Origin: Marinococcus halotolerans DSM 16375
GTDB taxonomy: Bacteria > Bacillota > Bacilli > Bacillales > Marinococcaceae
Assembly: GCF_000420725.1 (NCBI RefSeq)
Contig: NZ_ATVM01000004.1
Span: forward strand, 124,001-188,000
DNA length: 64,000 nucleotides
Reading direction: 5' to 3'
The notes beneath the pieces were generated by a model. It had not been told where the DNA came from. It worked only from the letters and a program-made list of their open reading frames with translations, and did no database searches. Both the position numbers and the translations under genes were made by a program. Below are positions 46,961-55,386 of the stretch, in pieces. The stretch's first letter is position 1; each line of letters starts with the position of its first letter.

Positions 46961-47509
46961 TTAAGCATTTTTATAGTAGACCAGGTTATCTGTCCATGCA
47001 CCGTTTTCGTAAATGAATCTCTTGCGCGCACATTCGTATTCCATTCCGACTTTTTCTGCAAGAGAAATGGATGGGTGATTATCAACATTAATGTGAACTT
47101 CTATCCGGTGAAAATGCAGATCATCAAAAGAAGCACATAGAACCTCCTGTACGGCTTCTTTCCCAAAGCCCCGGTTCCAGTGCTGGTTATGAATCATATA
47201 GCCGAGCATGCCCCATTGAAACTCTTCACGTATTAACGTAGTAATATCAGCATGCCCAAGGTGATTTCCGTCCTTATGAAAAATATCATATACATAGGTG
47301 CTGTCCTCTTCTTTCATCACTTTTCTCTGCTGAATCATATCTATAAATTTTGTTTTAGTTAAACGGCTGATTTCCGGACGCCCGGGATCGTATAAATGCT
47401 GGGAGGGTTTTCGTTCCGATAGTGCCTGCCTGTAGCTCTCAAAGTCATCCGGCTGCAGTGGGCGCAGAATTAAACGCTCCGTTTTTCTATTTCTTTGCTG
47501 AAGCTTCAT
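46961..47509 (-). CDS. GNAT acetyltransferase
   Basis: A 182-residue RimJ/RimL-like N-acetyltransferase: TERLILRPLQPDDFESYRQ at the start, EFQWGMLGYMIHNQHWNRGFGKEAVQEVL (acetyl-CoA loop) and EVHINVDNHPSISLAEKVGM. ATG 47509 has AGGAGG six bases upstream; seven extra codons in frame are discarded. Substrate unknown. Confidence 0.88.
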   Translation of the reverse strand: MKLQQRNRKTERLILRPLQPDDFESYRQALSERKPSQHLYDPGRPEISRLTKTKFIDMIQQRKVMKEEDSTYVYDIFHKDGNHLGHADITTLIREEFQWGMLGYMIHNQHWNRGFGKEAVQEVLCASFDDLHFHRIEVHINVDNHPSISLAEKVGMEYECARKRFIYENGAWTDNLVYYKNA

Positions 47510-47635
47510 TTTATACCTCCTGTTGCTCATGCAGAAATATTAAAGTTCTCACGATTGAAATGAAGGTAAAAGAGAGAGGGAAATAGTTCGATTTTATTAT
47601 ATTAATATATTTTATTCTCTGTGTTTTTCTATAAT

Positions 47636-47672
47636 GAAAAAGCCCCGTCTCTTGGAGCGAAGAGAGGAGCTT
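47636..47672 (-). terminator. Terminator of ywbE
   Basis: On the minus strand AGCTCC-TCTCTT and AAGAGA-CGGGGCT arms with mismatches, then TTTTTC. Confidence 0.65.
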
Positions 47673-47687
47673 AAGGATGCTGTGAAT

Positions 47688-47879
47688 TTAATGAATATGT
47701 TTGACGCGTCCTACCTGACCGTCCTCAAGCCGGACTTTAATACCGTGTGGATGGCTCGGAGAATTGGTTAGTAAATCTTTAACGGTTCCACGGGTCAGCG
47801 CACCGCTCCGCTGATCTTTTTTTAATACAATATCTACTTCTGCTCCCGGGGTAACATCTTTACGCTTTGTGCCGTCCAT
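47688..47879 (-). CDS. ywbE: YwbE family protein (DUF2196)
   Basis: A 63-residue protein matching YwbE: KRKDVTPGAEVDIVLKKDQRSG, LTRGTVKDLLTNSPSHPHGIKVRL and a C-terminal GQVGRVKHI. Function unknown. AAAGGAAGG precedes the ATG. Own terminator downstream. Confidence 0.92.
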   Translation of the reverse strand: MDGTKRKDVTPGAEVDIVLKKDQRSGALTRGTVKDLLTNSPSHPHGIKVRLEDGQVGRVKHIH

Positions 47880-47975
47880 AACATGTCCTTCCTTTCAAAG
47901 GTGATGCTTTATTATAGCAGACAACCGAAAAGAGAAAACAATAAATTCTCTTTTCCGTATTGCTGCACCACCGGA

Positions 47976-48899
47976 TTAAATAAGAATGCCGAGCCATACG
48001 GCACTTAGCATGGCAATCAGCAACAGAGTCTTTTCTACAGCTGATACGTGCTCGGGATTGGAGTTATCCATGCGGAGGACCAGGATAAGAGATACTGCCA
48101 TAAGTACAGCAAGCCCTGCTGCCGCCCAAAAACGGTCGGTGCCGAGCCAAAAGATAGTGAGCCCCGAAATCACTAAATAACATACAGCAGGCATGTGAGC
48201 GTAAGGTGAGCCAAATTTACGGGTGAACCAGACTACAGTGGTACGCTTTTCGGGAGAGGCCTGCATGTCCGCTTTTCGGTCCGGAATGTGATGGACCATC
48301 ACCCAGGCCAGGCAGATCATGGCATTTATAAATGCGTTCTGCAAAGCCCATTCCGGAATGGTGCCGAGCGCCAGCCAAGCCCCGCCGAGACCGAGCGAAA
48401 ATATGGAGGGAAACAGACTCAGCCATTCTCCGAGAAATGGTTTGTAGCTGAGGCTGAGCGGCAGGGAATAGGAAGCTGCTGCCCAGACGCCTATAACAAG
48501 AAGCACGCCTACTTTGATATAACCAAAGATAAAACAAAGTACGGCGGTGCCAATCAATGCAATAGCGAGCCATTTTCCCACCAGCCATAACGATTTTAAC
48601 GACATGGCATTGGTCTGCAGAACGCGGCTCCCTCCGGAAAGAATAGCAGGACTGTGTTCATCCGTGCCTGAAAGATAGTCAGCATAATCATTAAAAGCGT
48701 GGGTGAGAAGCCCATGAATAAGAAAAGCGCCAATGGCGAGGAGAATAAAAATAGCTGTCAAATAAGAAGCAGAGAGAGACGAGTATAAAAAAAGCGGAAG
48801 CATGGTAGATACAATTGTAGCGATGCTTGAAGATATAACAGCAATGGCACGAACAAGCATCCACGCACTGCGCAGCGTCCCGGCGAACTGATTGGCCAT
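47976..48899 (-). CDS. UbiA-family prenyltransferase
   Basis: A 307-residue membrane protein with about eight to nine helices. The first Asp-rich motif is NDYADYLSGTDEHSPAILSGGSRVLQ, and the second region contains HHIPDRKAD. These bind prenyl diphosphate and Mg. It is MenA-like in fold but its motifs differ from B. subtilis MenA, so the aromatic acceptor is unclear. AAAGGAAAGATG precedes the ATG. A terminator separates it from chrA upstream. Confidence 0.82.
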   Translation of the reverse strand: MANQFAGTLRSAWMLVRAIAVISSSIATIVSTMLPLFLYSSLSASYLTAIFILLAIGAFLIHGLLTHAFNDYADYLSGTDEHSPAILSGGSRVLQTNAMSLKSLWLVGKWLAIALIGTAVLCFIFGYIKVGVLLVIGVWAAASYSLPLSLSYKPFLGEWLSLFPSIFSLGLGGAWLALGTIPEWALQNAFINAMICLAWVMVHHIPDRKADMQASPEKRTTVVWFTRKFGSPYAHMPAVCYLVISGLTIFWLGTDRFWAAAGLAVLMAVSLILVLRMDNSNPEHVSAVEKTLLLIAMLSAVWLGILI

Positions 48900-49006
48900 T
48901 CACATCTTTCCTTTCTGATTCCTGAGGATTTCAATTTTTCTGGTACCAGTATCCCATTTCCTGGCGGTTTCGTACAGCATCCAGGGAAGAGAAGCCGGCT
49001 GAGAGC

Positions 49007-49042
49007 AGAAAAAAGGCGCTGTTCTATAAAAGAACAGCGCCT
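49007..49042 (-). terminator. Terminator overlapping the chrA stop
   Basis: AGGCGCTGTTC and GAACAGCGCCT form a perfect 11-bp stem, followed on the minus strand by six T. Confidence 0.92.
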
Positions 49043-50199
49043 GCGGCTGCGCCGCTGACAACGATTACCCACGGCGGAAGCTTCCAGAAGGCAAGCATTG
49101 TGAATAGAAAAGCAGCGAGTATAAAATCAAGCGAAGTCGTAATGGATGACGTCCAGATTGGATTATAAAAGGCAGCCAGAAGGATACCTACTACAGCAGC
49201 ATTTACCCCGGTCAATACGCCTTTCATATGAGTATTTTTACGGAGCAGAGACCAAAACGGCAGCGCCCCGATAATTAAAAGAAAAGCCGGTAAAAAGATG
49301 CCCGCAGAGGCCACCAGGGCTCCCTGCCATCCGGAGAGGACCGTGCCCAGGTAGGAAGCAAAGGTGAATAAAGGTCCCGGCACAGCCTGAGCCGCACCGT
49401 AGCCTGCGAGAAAGGTCTCTTCACTCAACCATCCGGTCGGGACGAACTCCCGCTCCAGCAGAGGAAGAACAACGTGACCGCCGCCGAATACGAGTGACCC
49501 TGCGCGGTAGAAGCTGTCAAACATGGCTACGAAGGTAGAACCGGTCCACTCCCGTAGAAGCGGCAGCGCAGCGAGCAAAACAAAAAAGAGTGCCAGGCAG
49601 AAAACACCTGTTTTGCGCGAAACGGTTTCGATGACCGCTGTATTATCTGCCTCCTGGACCGAGCGGTACAACACCCATCCAGCACCGCCGGCTGCGAGTA
49701 TGACGAGTACCTGGGCAAGGGATGTCTGCCATAAAAGAGTACCGCTCATGGCGAGAAGGGCAATGGTGCGCCTCTGAAGATCAGGTGTGAGCTTCTGGGC
49801 CATGCCCCATATCGCATGCGCAACAACTGCCACAGCAACAATTTTCAGCCCCTGGAGCCAGCCGGCATCGCTGACGTCGAGGCCTTCAAGTGCGAGGGCG
49901 AAGATTACTAAAGCAATAACGGAAGGGAGGGTGAATCCGAGAAAGGAAATAAACCCTCCAACGAGACCGCCCCGGACAATGCCTATCCCTATACCGACCT
50001 GACTGCTGGCAGGGCCGGGAAGAAACTGGCATAAGGCGACCAGATCCGCATAGCTCTGCTCGTCGAGCCACTTTCTGCGTCGTACGTATTCTTCATGAAA
50101 ATAGCCTAAATGGGCGATAGGGCCGCCAAAAGAGGTCAGTCCGAGCCGCGTGGAAATCAAAAATATTTCCAGCCATTTTTGCCCCAATGTTTTTTCCAT
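49024..50199 (-). CDS. chrA: Chromate transporter ChrA
   Basis: A 391-residue CHR-family membrane protein, long (two-domain) type. The first half has RLGLTSFGGPIAHLGYFHEEYV, then DLVALCQFLPGPASSQVGIGIG; the second half has FGGGHVVLPLLEREFV and GYGAAQAVPGPLFTFASYLG, the mirror-image repeat. It effluxes chromate or sulfate-like anions. AGGAGAG before the ATG, 17 bases after the PadR gene, so one operon. Confidence 0.93.
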   Translation of the reverse strand: MEKTLGQKWLEIFLISTRLGLTSFGGPIAHLGYFHEEYVRRRKWLDEQSYADLVALCQFLPGPASSQVGIGIGIVRGGLVGGFISFLGFTLPSVIALVIFALALEGLDVSDAGWLQGLKIVAVAVVAHAIWGMAQKLTPDLQRRTIALLAMSGTLLWQTSLAQVLVILAAGGAGWVLYRSVQEADNTAVIETVSRKTGVFCLALFFVLLAALPLLREWTGSTFVAMFDSFYRAGSLVFGGGHVVLPLLEREFVPTGWLSEETFLAGYGAAQAVPGPLFTFASYLGTVLSGWQGALVASAGIFLPAFLLIIGALPFWSLLRKNTHMKGVLTGVNAAVVGILLAAFYNPIWTSSITTSLDFILAAFLFTMLAFWKLPPWVIVVSGAAAGAVLL

Positions 50200-50216
50200 G
50201 GCGTTCTCTCCTGTCT

Positions 50217-50522
50217 TTACTTGATTTCTTTAAACAACTCATAGGCTTTTGCGCGGGCTTCCTGCAAAATTCCGGCGCCTTTATCTGTAGTCGTGTAATA
50301 TTTGCGGATTTTTCCGTTCACATTTTTATTTTCTTTGTGTAAAAGGCCGTCTTTTTCCATAGCATGAAGAATGGGGTAAAGAGTGCCAGCGCTCATGGAA
50401 TAGCCGTGTTCCTGCAGTTCCTCAAGCATCCATTGCCCGTATACGGGATGCTCGGAGGCATGGTGCAGAATGTGAATGTGAATAAAGCCTAAAAAAAGCT
50501 TTCGAAGCGTTTTATCTTCCAT
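50217..50522 (-). CDS. PadR-family transcriptional regulator
   Basis: A 101-residue PadR winged-helix protein: FIHIHILHHASEHPVYGQWMLEELQEHGY, then TLYPILHAMEKDGLLHKEN and KIRKYYTTTDKGAG. Probably a repressor of itself and chrA. ATG 50522 follows AAAGGATG; a TTG two codons earlier is possible. A strong palindrome upstream is its likely operator. Confidence 0.9.
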   Translation of the reverse strand: MEDKTLRKLFLGFIHIHILHHASEHPVYGQWMLEELQEHGYSMSAGTLYPILHAMEKDGLLHKENKNVNGKIRKYYTTTDKGAGILQEARAKAYELFKEIK

Positions 50523-50538
50523 GATCAATCATCCTTTC

Positions 50539-50568
50539 GGATTTCGATATCGAAATCCGATATCGAAA
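50539..50568. promoter_or_regulatory. Palindromic operator before padR-chrA
   Basis: GGATTTCGATATCGAAATCC is a perfect 20-bp palindrome. Its core CGATATCGAAA recurs 13 bases further at 50558-50568. It lies about 17 bases upstream of the PadR start, fitting a dimer-binding operator; the letters differ from the usual PadR ATGT-N8-ACAT. Confidence 0.65.
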
Positions 50569-50633
50569 GAATAACAATTAATTTTTATTATAGCAAGAGG
50601 GGAAAAGAAATTTGAAACCCTGCCGGGAAAATG

Positions 50634-50672
50634 AAAAAACGGCTCCGCTGGCTGGCCGGCGGAGCCGTTTTA
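50634..50672 (-). terminator. Terminator of the sortase gene
   Basis: ACGGCTCCGC and GCGGAGCCGT arms; on the minus strand followed by TTTTTTC. Confidence 0.9.
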
Positions 50673-50677
50673 TGTGC

Positions 50678-51415
50678 TTAAAGACTGTTGCTCTGCTCGA
50701 GTTCTGCCTCTACAATGTAACGGTCAGGAGCGCTGCCGATATAGTCAAATGGATAGCAGGTGGTGAGCGTAAGCGTTGGTTCATCTTTGTCTACAATGAC
50801 AGAACGGTCCTCTGCGTCGGTTACCCATGTTTTCTGCAGACGATAAACGTACTGCGTGTTTTCATACTCGACAATAAGAGAGTCCCCATCTTCAAGCTCA
50901 TCAAGCCCGGTGAAAACCGTGTCACGGTGACCGCTTAGCACCGTGTGGCGGGACTCGTCGGGAGTGGTCGTCCATTCGCTGACATACATACCAACGCCCT
51001 GGTCAAGCGCTTCATCATCTGTACCCCAGTAGACGGAATAAGAGTTTCCAAGCTCCGGAATTTTTAATTTGGCTACATTTTCGCCTTTATCCCATTGATC
51101 TATTTCATCGCTCATTACCGCCGAATCCCTGCTGTTTTCGGAGGAAGCTTTGTCCGGATTCCTGTCTGTATCGTTTCCTTCAGGCAGCGTATAGGCTTCT
51201 GATTCCCCGGCGGCTTCCACACTGGAAGAATCACCCTGCTTTTCGGAATTGTTTTTTTCCGGAGCCTCCGCTGAGTCATTGGCAGAATCAGTAATAACGT
51301 CTTCTTCGTCGGTGGAAATTTTATCTACTCCTGCTCTGGCGTCGAACCACTGGTATCCGAAGTACCCCGTAACACTCAGGCCGATAACAATCATCGCAAT
51401 AAATACTTTTTCCAT
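50678..51415 (-). CDS. Class D sortase
   Basis: A 245-residue membrane-anchored transpeptidase. One N-terminal helix (about 4-20), a long acidic Ser/Asn/Glu linker (about 30-110), then the sortase barrel. The catalytic triad is visible: His163 in VLSGHRDT, Cys220 in TLTTCYP and Arg232 in APDRYIV. Class D fits the sequence around Cys and the lack of a large beta7-beta8 insert. It lies just downstream of a gene with a C-terminal MPETA signal, its likely substrate. A terminator separates the two, so it may have its own promoter. Confidence 0.9.
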   Translation of the reverse strand: MEKVFIAMIVIGLSVTGYFGYQWFDARAGVDKISTDEEDVITDSANDSAEAPEKNNSEKQGDSSSVEAAGESEAYTLPEGNDTDRNPDKASSENSRDSAVMSDEIDQWDKGENVAKLKIPELGNSYSVYWGTDDEALDQGVGMYVSEWTTTPDESRHTVLSGHRDTVFTGLDELEDGDSLIVEYENTQYVYRLQKTWVTDAEDRSVIVDKDEPTLTLTTCYPFDYIGSAPDRYIVEAELEQSNSL

Positions 51416-51493
51416 AGATGCTCACTCCATTAAAAGGACATAACAGACCACAATAGACATTACTATTATTTCCATAATACACGGCTGATGGAG

Positions 51494-51525
51494 AAAAAAA
51501 CAACCTTCACCAAAGAGGTGAAGGC
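51494..51525 (-). terminator. Terminator between the surface-protein and sortase genes
   Basis: CCTTCACC and GGTGAAGG arms; minus-strand continuation TTGTTTTTTT. Confidence 0.85.
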
Positions 51526-51543
51526 TGCGTGATTGAAAGGTTA

Positions 51544-52560
51544 TTATGCCTGCTGGCGGCGTCTTGTCCAAAGCAGGGCTCCGCCGGCCAGGCCGGCAAG
51601 GGCCAGGCCGCCAGCCATATAGGCAGGCTGGGCGCTTGCTGTTTCAGGCATTTCTCCGCCTTCAGCGCCTTCTTCCATTGAAGCCTCGTCCTCGGCCATA
51701 CCTTCTTCAGGCATGTCTTCCATGCCGTTCATCCCGTCCATGCCTTCCATTTCGTCCATTGGTACCGCCTCATTCATGACTTCCTCCGGTACAGTAATGT
51801 CACCGACGCTGTTGAAATTGGAATAGGTGGAATCGGCTGTCAGGTTCATATCTGTGGTAATCTCTTCCATCTCATAGGAAGCATCCAGATTAATGGTGCT
51901 CGCTGTCATGTAATGAGTTTCCTTGTCCACGGTCAGGCTCATGGATACGTCCTGAATGTCGATCATGCTCCATGTTTCCTCCATCATTTCCTCATCAGCC
52001 ATACCGCTGCCCATATCCGACTGCATCATTTTACTGGCTGCTTCTTCTATCTCTTCACCGCTCCCTTCGTAAGTGAGCACGTAGGAGTCCTCTGTCTCTT
52101 CTACGTCCATTTCGTCAGCAAAGGACTCTGAAGCTCCCATATGCATACCTGGGTTTGTGGTCATCTCTTCCATACCGCCCATCATGTCACCGGGCATCAT
52201 CGTCCAGCTGCCATCCGGCATTTCTACATAGTAGCCGTCTTCTGTCCAGTACATTTCTGTGGATACTTCTTCACCGCTGACCGGGTCGACTGTATTAGTT
52301 GTCTGGTGGAGGGCGAAAGGATCCATCGTAATATCCTGTTTAGAGGTGGAGCTGTTCGTTATTGTTTCCCCTTCGCCGGCGGCGTTTGTAATTTCCTGTG
52401 AAATTTCGGTAGTAGCAGAATAACTGTCGAGCCCGGCCATAGTCTCGTTTGACTGCTGCAGAACGTCCCCTGCGTTCATTTCCTCTGCCTGGGCGGGTAC
52501 GGCGATTACACCGAGAGCTAAAAAACCGGCACTGCTTCCTGTTATCCATTTTTTCATCAT
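51544..52560 (-). CDS. Sortase-anchored surface protein (DUF6612-like)
   Basis: A 338-residue secreted protein. Signal peptide ends AQA-EE. The body (about 28-250) resembles DUF6612/LolA-like lipid-binding folds (YWTEDGYYVEMPDGSWTMMP). A Met/Glu/Asp/Gly-rich spacer (about 250-300) precedes the cell-wall sorting signal MPETA at 304-308, a hydrophobic helix, and a TRRRQQA tail. ATG 52560 has AAAGGACGAATA upstream; the earlier start has none. Likely joined to peptidoglycan by the adjacent class D sortase. Function otherwise unknown; the Met-rich spacer could bind metal, which is speculation. Confidence 0.85.
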   Translation of the reverse strand: MMKKWITGSSAGFLALGVIAVPAQAEEMNAGDVLQQSNETMAGLDSYSATTEISQEITNAAGEGETITNSSTSKQDITMDPFALHQTTNTVDPVSGEEVSTEMYWTEDGYYVEMPDGSWTMMPGDMMGGMEEMTTNPGMHMGASESFADEMDVEETEDSYVLTYEGSGEEIEEAASKMMQSDMGSGMADEEMMEETWSMIDIQDVSMSLTVDKETHYMTASTINLDASYEMEEITTDMNLTADSTYSNFNSVGDITVPEEVMNEAVPMDEMEGMDGMNGMEDMPEEGMAEDEASMEEGAEGGEMPETASAQPAYMAGGLALAGLAGGALLWTRRRQQA

Positions 52561-52698
52561 TATTCGTCCTTTCTTTTCTTTCATGTATTCGGCAAAAGCT
52601 TATGTGGTAAACCACTGGCTTCTGGTATTCTATGGTAATTTTACCTTATAAATGTCGGAAATAAACGCATTTTTTAAAAATTTGTGAAAAAATATGAG

Positions 52699-52741
52699 AA
52701 AAAAAGCCCATGCAGCCATATTTTGTAGGGGCTTCGGGCTT
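52699..52741 (-). terminator. Terminator of the TetR-SMR operon
   Basis: AAGCCC and GGGCTT outer arms with AGCC/GGCT inside; minus-strand continuation TTTTTTC. Confidence 0.75.
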
Positions 52742-52757
52742 AAAAACAGGCGGAAGC

Positions 52758-53123
52758 TTAAGCATGCCGGGCACGGGGGAAATGTCTGCTTTTTTTCGTG
52801 CGGCGGCTATTTTTCACATGAAGAAGAATAAGCCCGGAAATGACTAAAAATAAGCCGGCAGCTTTCATCCATCCAAATGATTCCTGAAAAAGCAAAATGC
52901 CCGCAACGGCTGTTAAAGCCGTGCCAAGACCTGCCCATACAGCATAAGCCACAGATAACGGAATCGATTTTAAGGCGAGACTCAGGAAGAAAAAAGCCCC
53001 AATAAATGCTATAAAAACGGTCAGAGAGGGAATAAGGATGGTAAAACCTTCTGAAAGCTTTAAGGACGTAGAAGCAATAACCTCAAATAAAATCGCAGCA
53101 AACAGTAGAAGAACAGCACGCAT
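52758..53123 (-). CDS. SMR-family multidrug efflux subunit
   Basis: A 121-residue small multidrug resistance protein, four helices. The conserved Glu of helix 1 is in LFEVIASTSLKLSEGF, and the GxG motif region is AYAVWAGLGTALTAV. A basic tail follows. It pairs with the next SMR gene, 16 bases upstream, like EbrAB/YkkCD heterodimers. AAGGAAGG before the ATG. Confidence 0.92.
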   Translation of the reverse strand: MRAVLLLFAAILFEVIASTSLKLSEGFTILIPSLTVFIAFIGAFFFLSLALKSIPLSVAYAVWAGLGTALTAVAGILLFQESFGWMKAAGLFLVISGLILLHVKNSRRTKKSRHFPRARHA

Positions 53124-53139
53124 AAATTGTTCCTTCCTT

Positions 53140-53451
53140 TCATCCTAAATTCATCATAAGAATACCAATCACCAGGCAGACAATACCTAAAGTGTTCGTT
53201 TTATTCATTTTTTCCCTAAAATAAAAAACGCCGATGAAGGTAGTTAAAATAGTGCCAAGGCCGCTCCACGTAGCATAAACAACACCGAGCGGAAGGGCCT
53301 GGAGAACGAGCGACAGCAGGTAAAAAGCAACGCCCATACCAACTGCAAAACCAAGAGACGGAAGCAGTCTGGTAAAGCCATACGAAAGCTTGAGCATGGA
53401 GGAAGCAAATACTTCGCATATGACAGAGATAATAATGAGCACGTAAACCAT
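53140..53451 (-). CDS. SMR-family multidrug efflux subunit
   Basis: A 103-residue four-helix SMR protein with Glu in VICEVFASSMLKLSYGF and VYATWSGLGTILTTFIGV. Its start overlaps the TetR stop (TAATG), so it is coupled to the regulator. It probably forms a heterodimeric proton-driven pump for cationic drugs with the following SMR. Confidence 0.92.
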   Translation of the reverse strand: MVYVLIIISVICEVFASSMLKLSYGFTRLLPSLGFAVGMGVAFYLLSLVLQALPLGVVYATWSGLGTILTTFIGVFYFREKMNKTNTLGIVCLVIGILMMNLG

Positions 53452-53984
53452 TACACTTCTCCTTCGGCAAAGCGCCCCAAAAGATTTTGAAGTAAGTTCT
53501 CAGCCTGTGAAAGGGGCATCGTATTAATTTCAAAAATATGTGAAAACCATATGCCGTCACTCAACAGCCGGATCATCGAGGCTTCATCAGTACGAAAAGC
53601 GTCGGAAGCAAAAAGCTCCTGCCAGCGTTCATTGTATTCCTTCCAAAGACCGAGCACCTCTTTGTGATCGGCAAGAGTAGCAAGCAGGCTCGCATTGATT
53701 AAAAAATTGCTTCCCGAGCGAAGCTCTTCGAGTGTTGCTTCCGCGTAAGCTTTAATATAGCTGCCTGAATCGCTTCGTTTTTCTTCGATTAATTCATGAA
53801 ACCGGGCCAGCGCATAAGCGTTCATTTCATATACGAGCTGTTCTTTATTTGGAAAATGATAAAGCAGACCACCTTTACTCACTTCTGCTTCGTCTGCCAC
53901 AGCGTGCAGGGCAAGGCGGTTAAAGCCGTCTCTGCGGATGATGCGGGCGGCAGAATGCATAATTTCCAGTCGTTTACTCATCAT
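53451..53984 (-). CDS. TetR/AcrR-family regulator
   Basis: A 177-residue TetR regulator: N-terminal HTH IIRRDGFNRLALHAVADEAEVSKGGLLYHFPNKEQLV, and a variable ligand-binding domain. First gene of TetR-SMR-SMR and probably their drug-responsive repressor. AAAGGAGAATCA before the ATG. Confidence 0.92.
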   Translation of the reverse strand: MMSKRLEIMHSAARIIRRDGFNRLALHAVADEAEVSKGGLLYHFPNKEQLVYEMNAYALARFHELIEEKRSDSGSYIKAYAEATLEELRSGSNFLINASLLATLADHKEVLGLWKEYNERWQELFASDAFRTDEASMIRLLSDGIWFSHIFEINTMPLSQAENLLQNLLGRFAEGEV

Positions 53985-54163
53985 TGATTCTCCTTTATTA
54001 ATTAACAGTCTGGACGGTATAGTAAAAAGTGTAACAGAGGAATGGACAAAAGGCGAAGAGAAGTCAGCTTATCCATAACTGGTATAAAGGGCTGTACAAA
54101 AAAAGATTGAACCGCGGAGCGCAGATGCGCAGACGGGGCCTGAATGGTGGGAGGAGGGCCGTG

Positions 54164-55255
54164 GTGTTTAGTCAACTTTTTGTTAATTTAACTATTTTAG
54201 TAACGTTCCTTTTTTTTTATTACCAGGTGTTCCGGGAGCATTCCTTTTCGCGGGTAACCTCTATACCGATGAGGCTGTTTACCGGTGTACTGTTTGGAGT
54301 GCTCGGCATGGTATTAATCGGGTTTGGCATCAGAGTTAACGAGTACACCCTGATCGATCTGCGTCATATCCCAATTATGCTCAGCGCTTTGTTTGGCGGG
54401 TGGATACCTGCAGTAACGGCTGCGGTCATTATTTCGTTTTCCCGTCTCGCCCTTGGTGGAGGAGTCATTGTTTTATACCCGATCAGCATGATTATTTTCA
54501 GCACGGCGGTGTATATTTTTATTGCCCGGCTGGTTCGAAATCCGTGGCTTGCCGCATTTTATATGCTTCTATGCTCCAACACTTACTTTCTCATTATTAT
54601 GGTATACCAGTTGAATACTGCGACTCTTTACACGGAAGTGACACTCAGCTATTGGTTTGTTTCGTTTGCCGGAGCATTTGCCGCAGTATATATGGTGAAG
54701 CGGCTGACTTATTCCAATCAGCTGCTTCATAAGTACCGGGCGGAGTCTTTAAAGGATCCGCTTACGGGCCTTGATAATCCGAGAAGCTTCGCCTATTCGT
54801 TAACAAAAAATCTTGAACAGGCTTCGAAAATGAAGCAGGCGGTCGCATTGCTCATTATCGATATCGATCATTTTAAAGATATTAATGACCGTCACGGGCA
54901 TGCAGCCGGAGATGATATTTTACGTCAGCTCGGAGCTGTACTGCTTGAAATGGTCCGGCCGGAGGATTCGGTATACCGCAAAGGCGGAGAAGAATTTACA
55001 GTTATATTGTCCAGCTGTCCAGCTTCTAAAGCATTCGATATCGCTGAACGGATACGGGAGCGCGTGGAAAAATATCCTTTTCTCACAGATCATCAGACGT
55101 TGTATATTACTGTGTCGACCGGGGTATCCATATTTCCTGAGACAGCTGTAGAAGAAAGAGAGCTGTTTAAGCAGGCAGATGATGCTTTGTATCAGGCAAA
55201 AAACCAGGGTCGTAACCAGACATGCATGTATTCTAAAAAAGACCTTATAAAATAG
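54164..55255 (+). CDS. Diguanylate cyclase, 5TM-LYT type (DgcK-like)
   Basis: A 363-residue membrane enzyme making c-di-GMP. Five to six N-terminal helices form a LytS-like 5TM-5TMR_LYT sensor (about 5-180), followed by a GGDEF domain with LTGLDNPRSF, IIDIDHFKDINDRHGH and an active GGEEF. An inhibitory I-site RPED lies five residues before it. The frame is open to TTG 54107, but the GTG pair at 54161/54164 follows GGGAGGAGGG. Layout is like B. subtilis DgcK (YhcK). Confidence 0.88.
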   Translation: MFSQLFVNLTILVTFLFFYYQVFREHSFSRVTSIPMRLFTGVLFGVLGMVLIGFGIRVNEYTLIDLRHIPIMLSALFGGWIPAVTAAVIISFSRLALGGGVIVLYPISMIIFSTAVYIFIARLVRNPWLAAFYMLLCSNTYFLIIMVYQLNTATLYTEVTLSYWFVSFAGAFAAVYMVKRLTYSNQLLHKYRAESLKDPLTGLDNPRSFAYSLTKNLEQASKMKQAVALLIIDIDHFKDINDRHGHAAGDDILRQLGAVLLEMVRPEDSVYRKGGEEFTVILSSCPASKAFDIAERIRERVEKYPFLTDHQTLYITVSTGVSIFPETAVEERELFKQADDALYQAKNQGRNQTCMYSKKDLIK

Positions 55256-55264
55256 GTCTTTTTT
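55235..55264 (+). terminator. Terminator overlapping the cyclase stop
   Basis: AAAAAAGACCT and AGGTCTTTTTT arms. Confidence 0.85.
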
Positions 55265-55386
55265 ATTGTTTATAAATAATTGAGTCTTTTTTATAAATAT
55301 GTATTACAAAAAGTGTTTTTAAAATAGCGTATTGGGTATAAAGTATTAATATAATATAATAAAAAAGAACTAGAGAGGTAAACACT

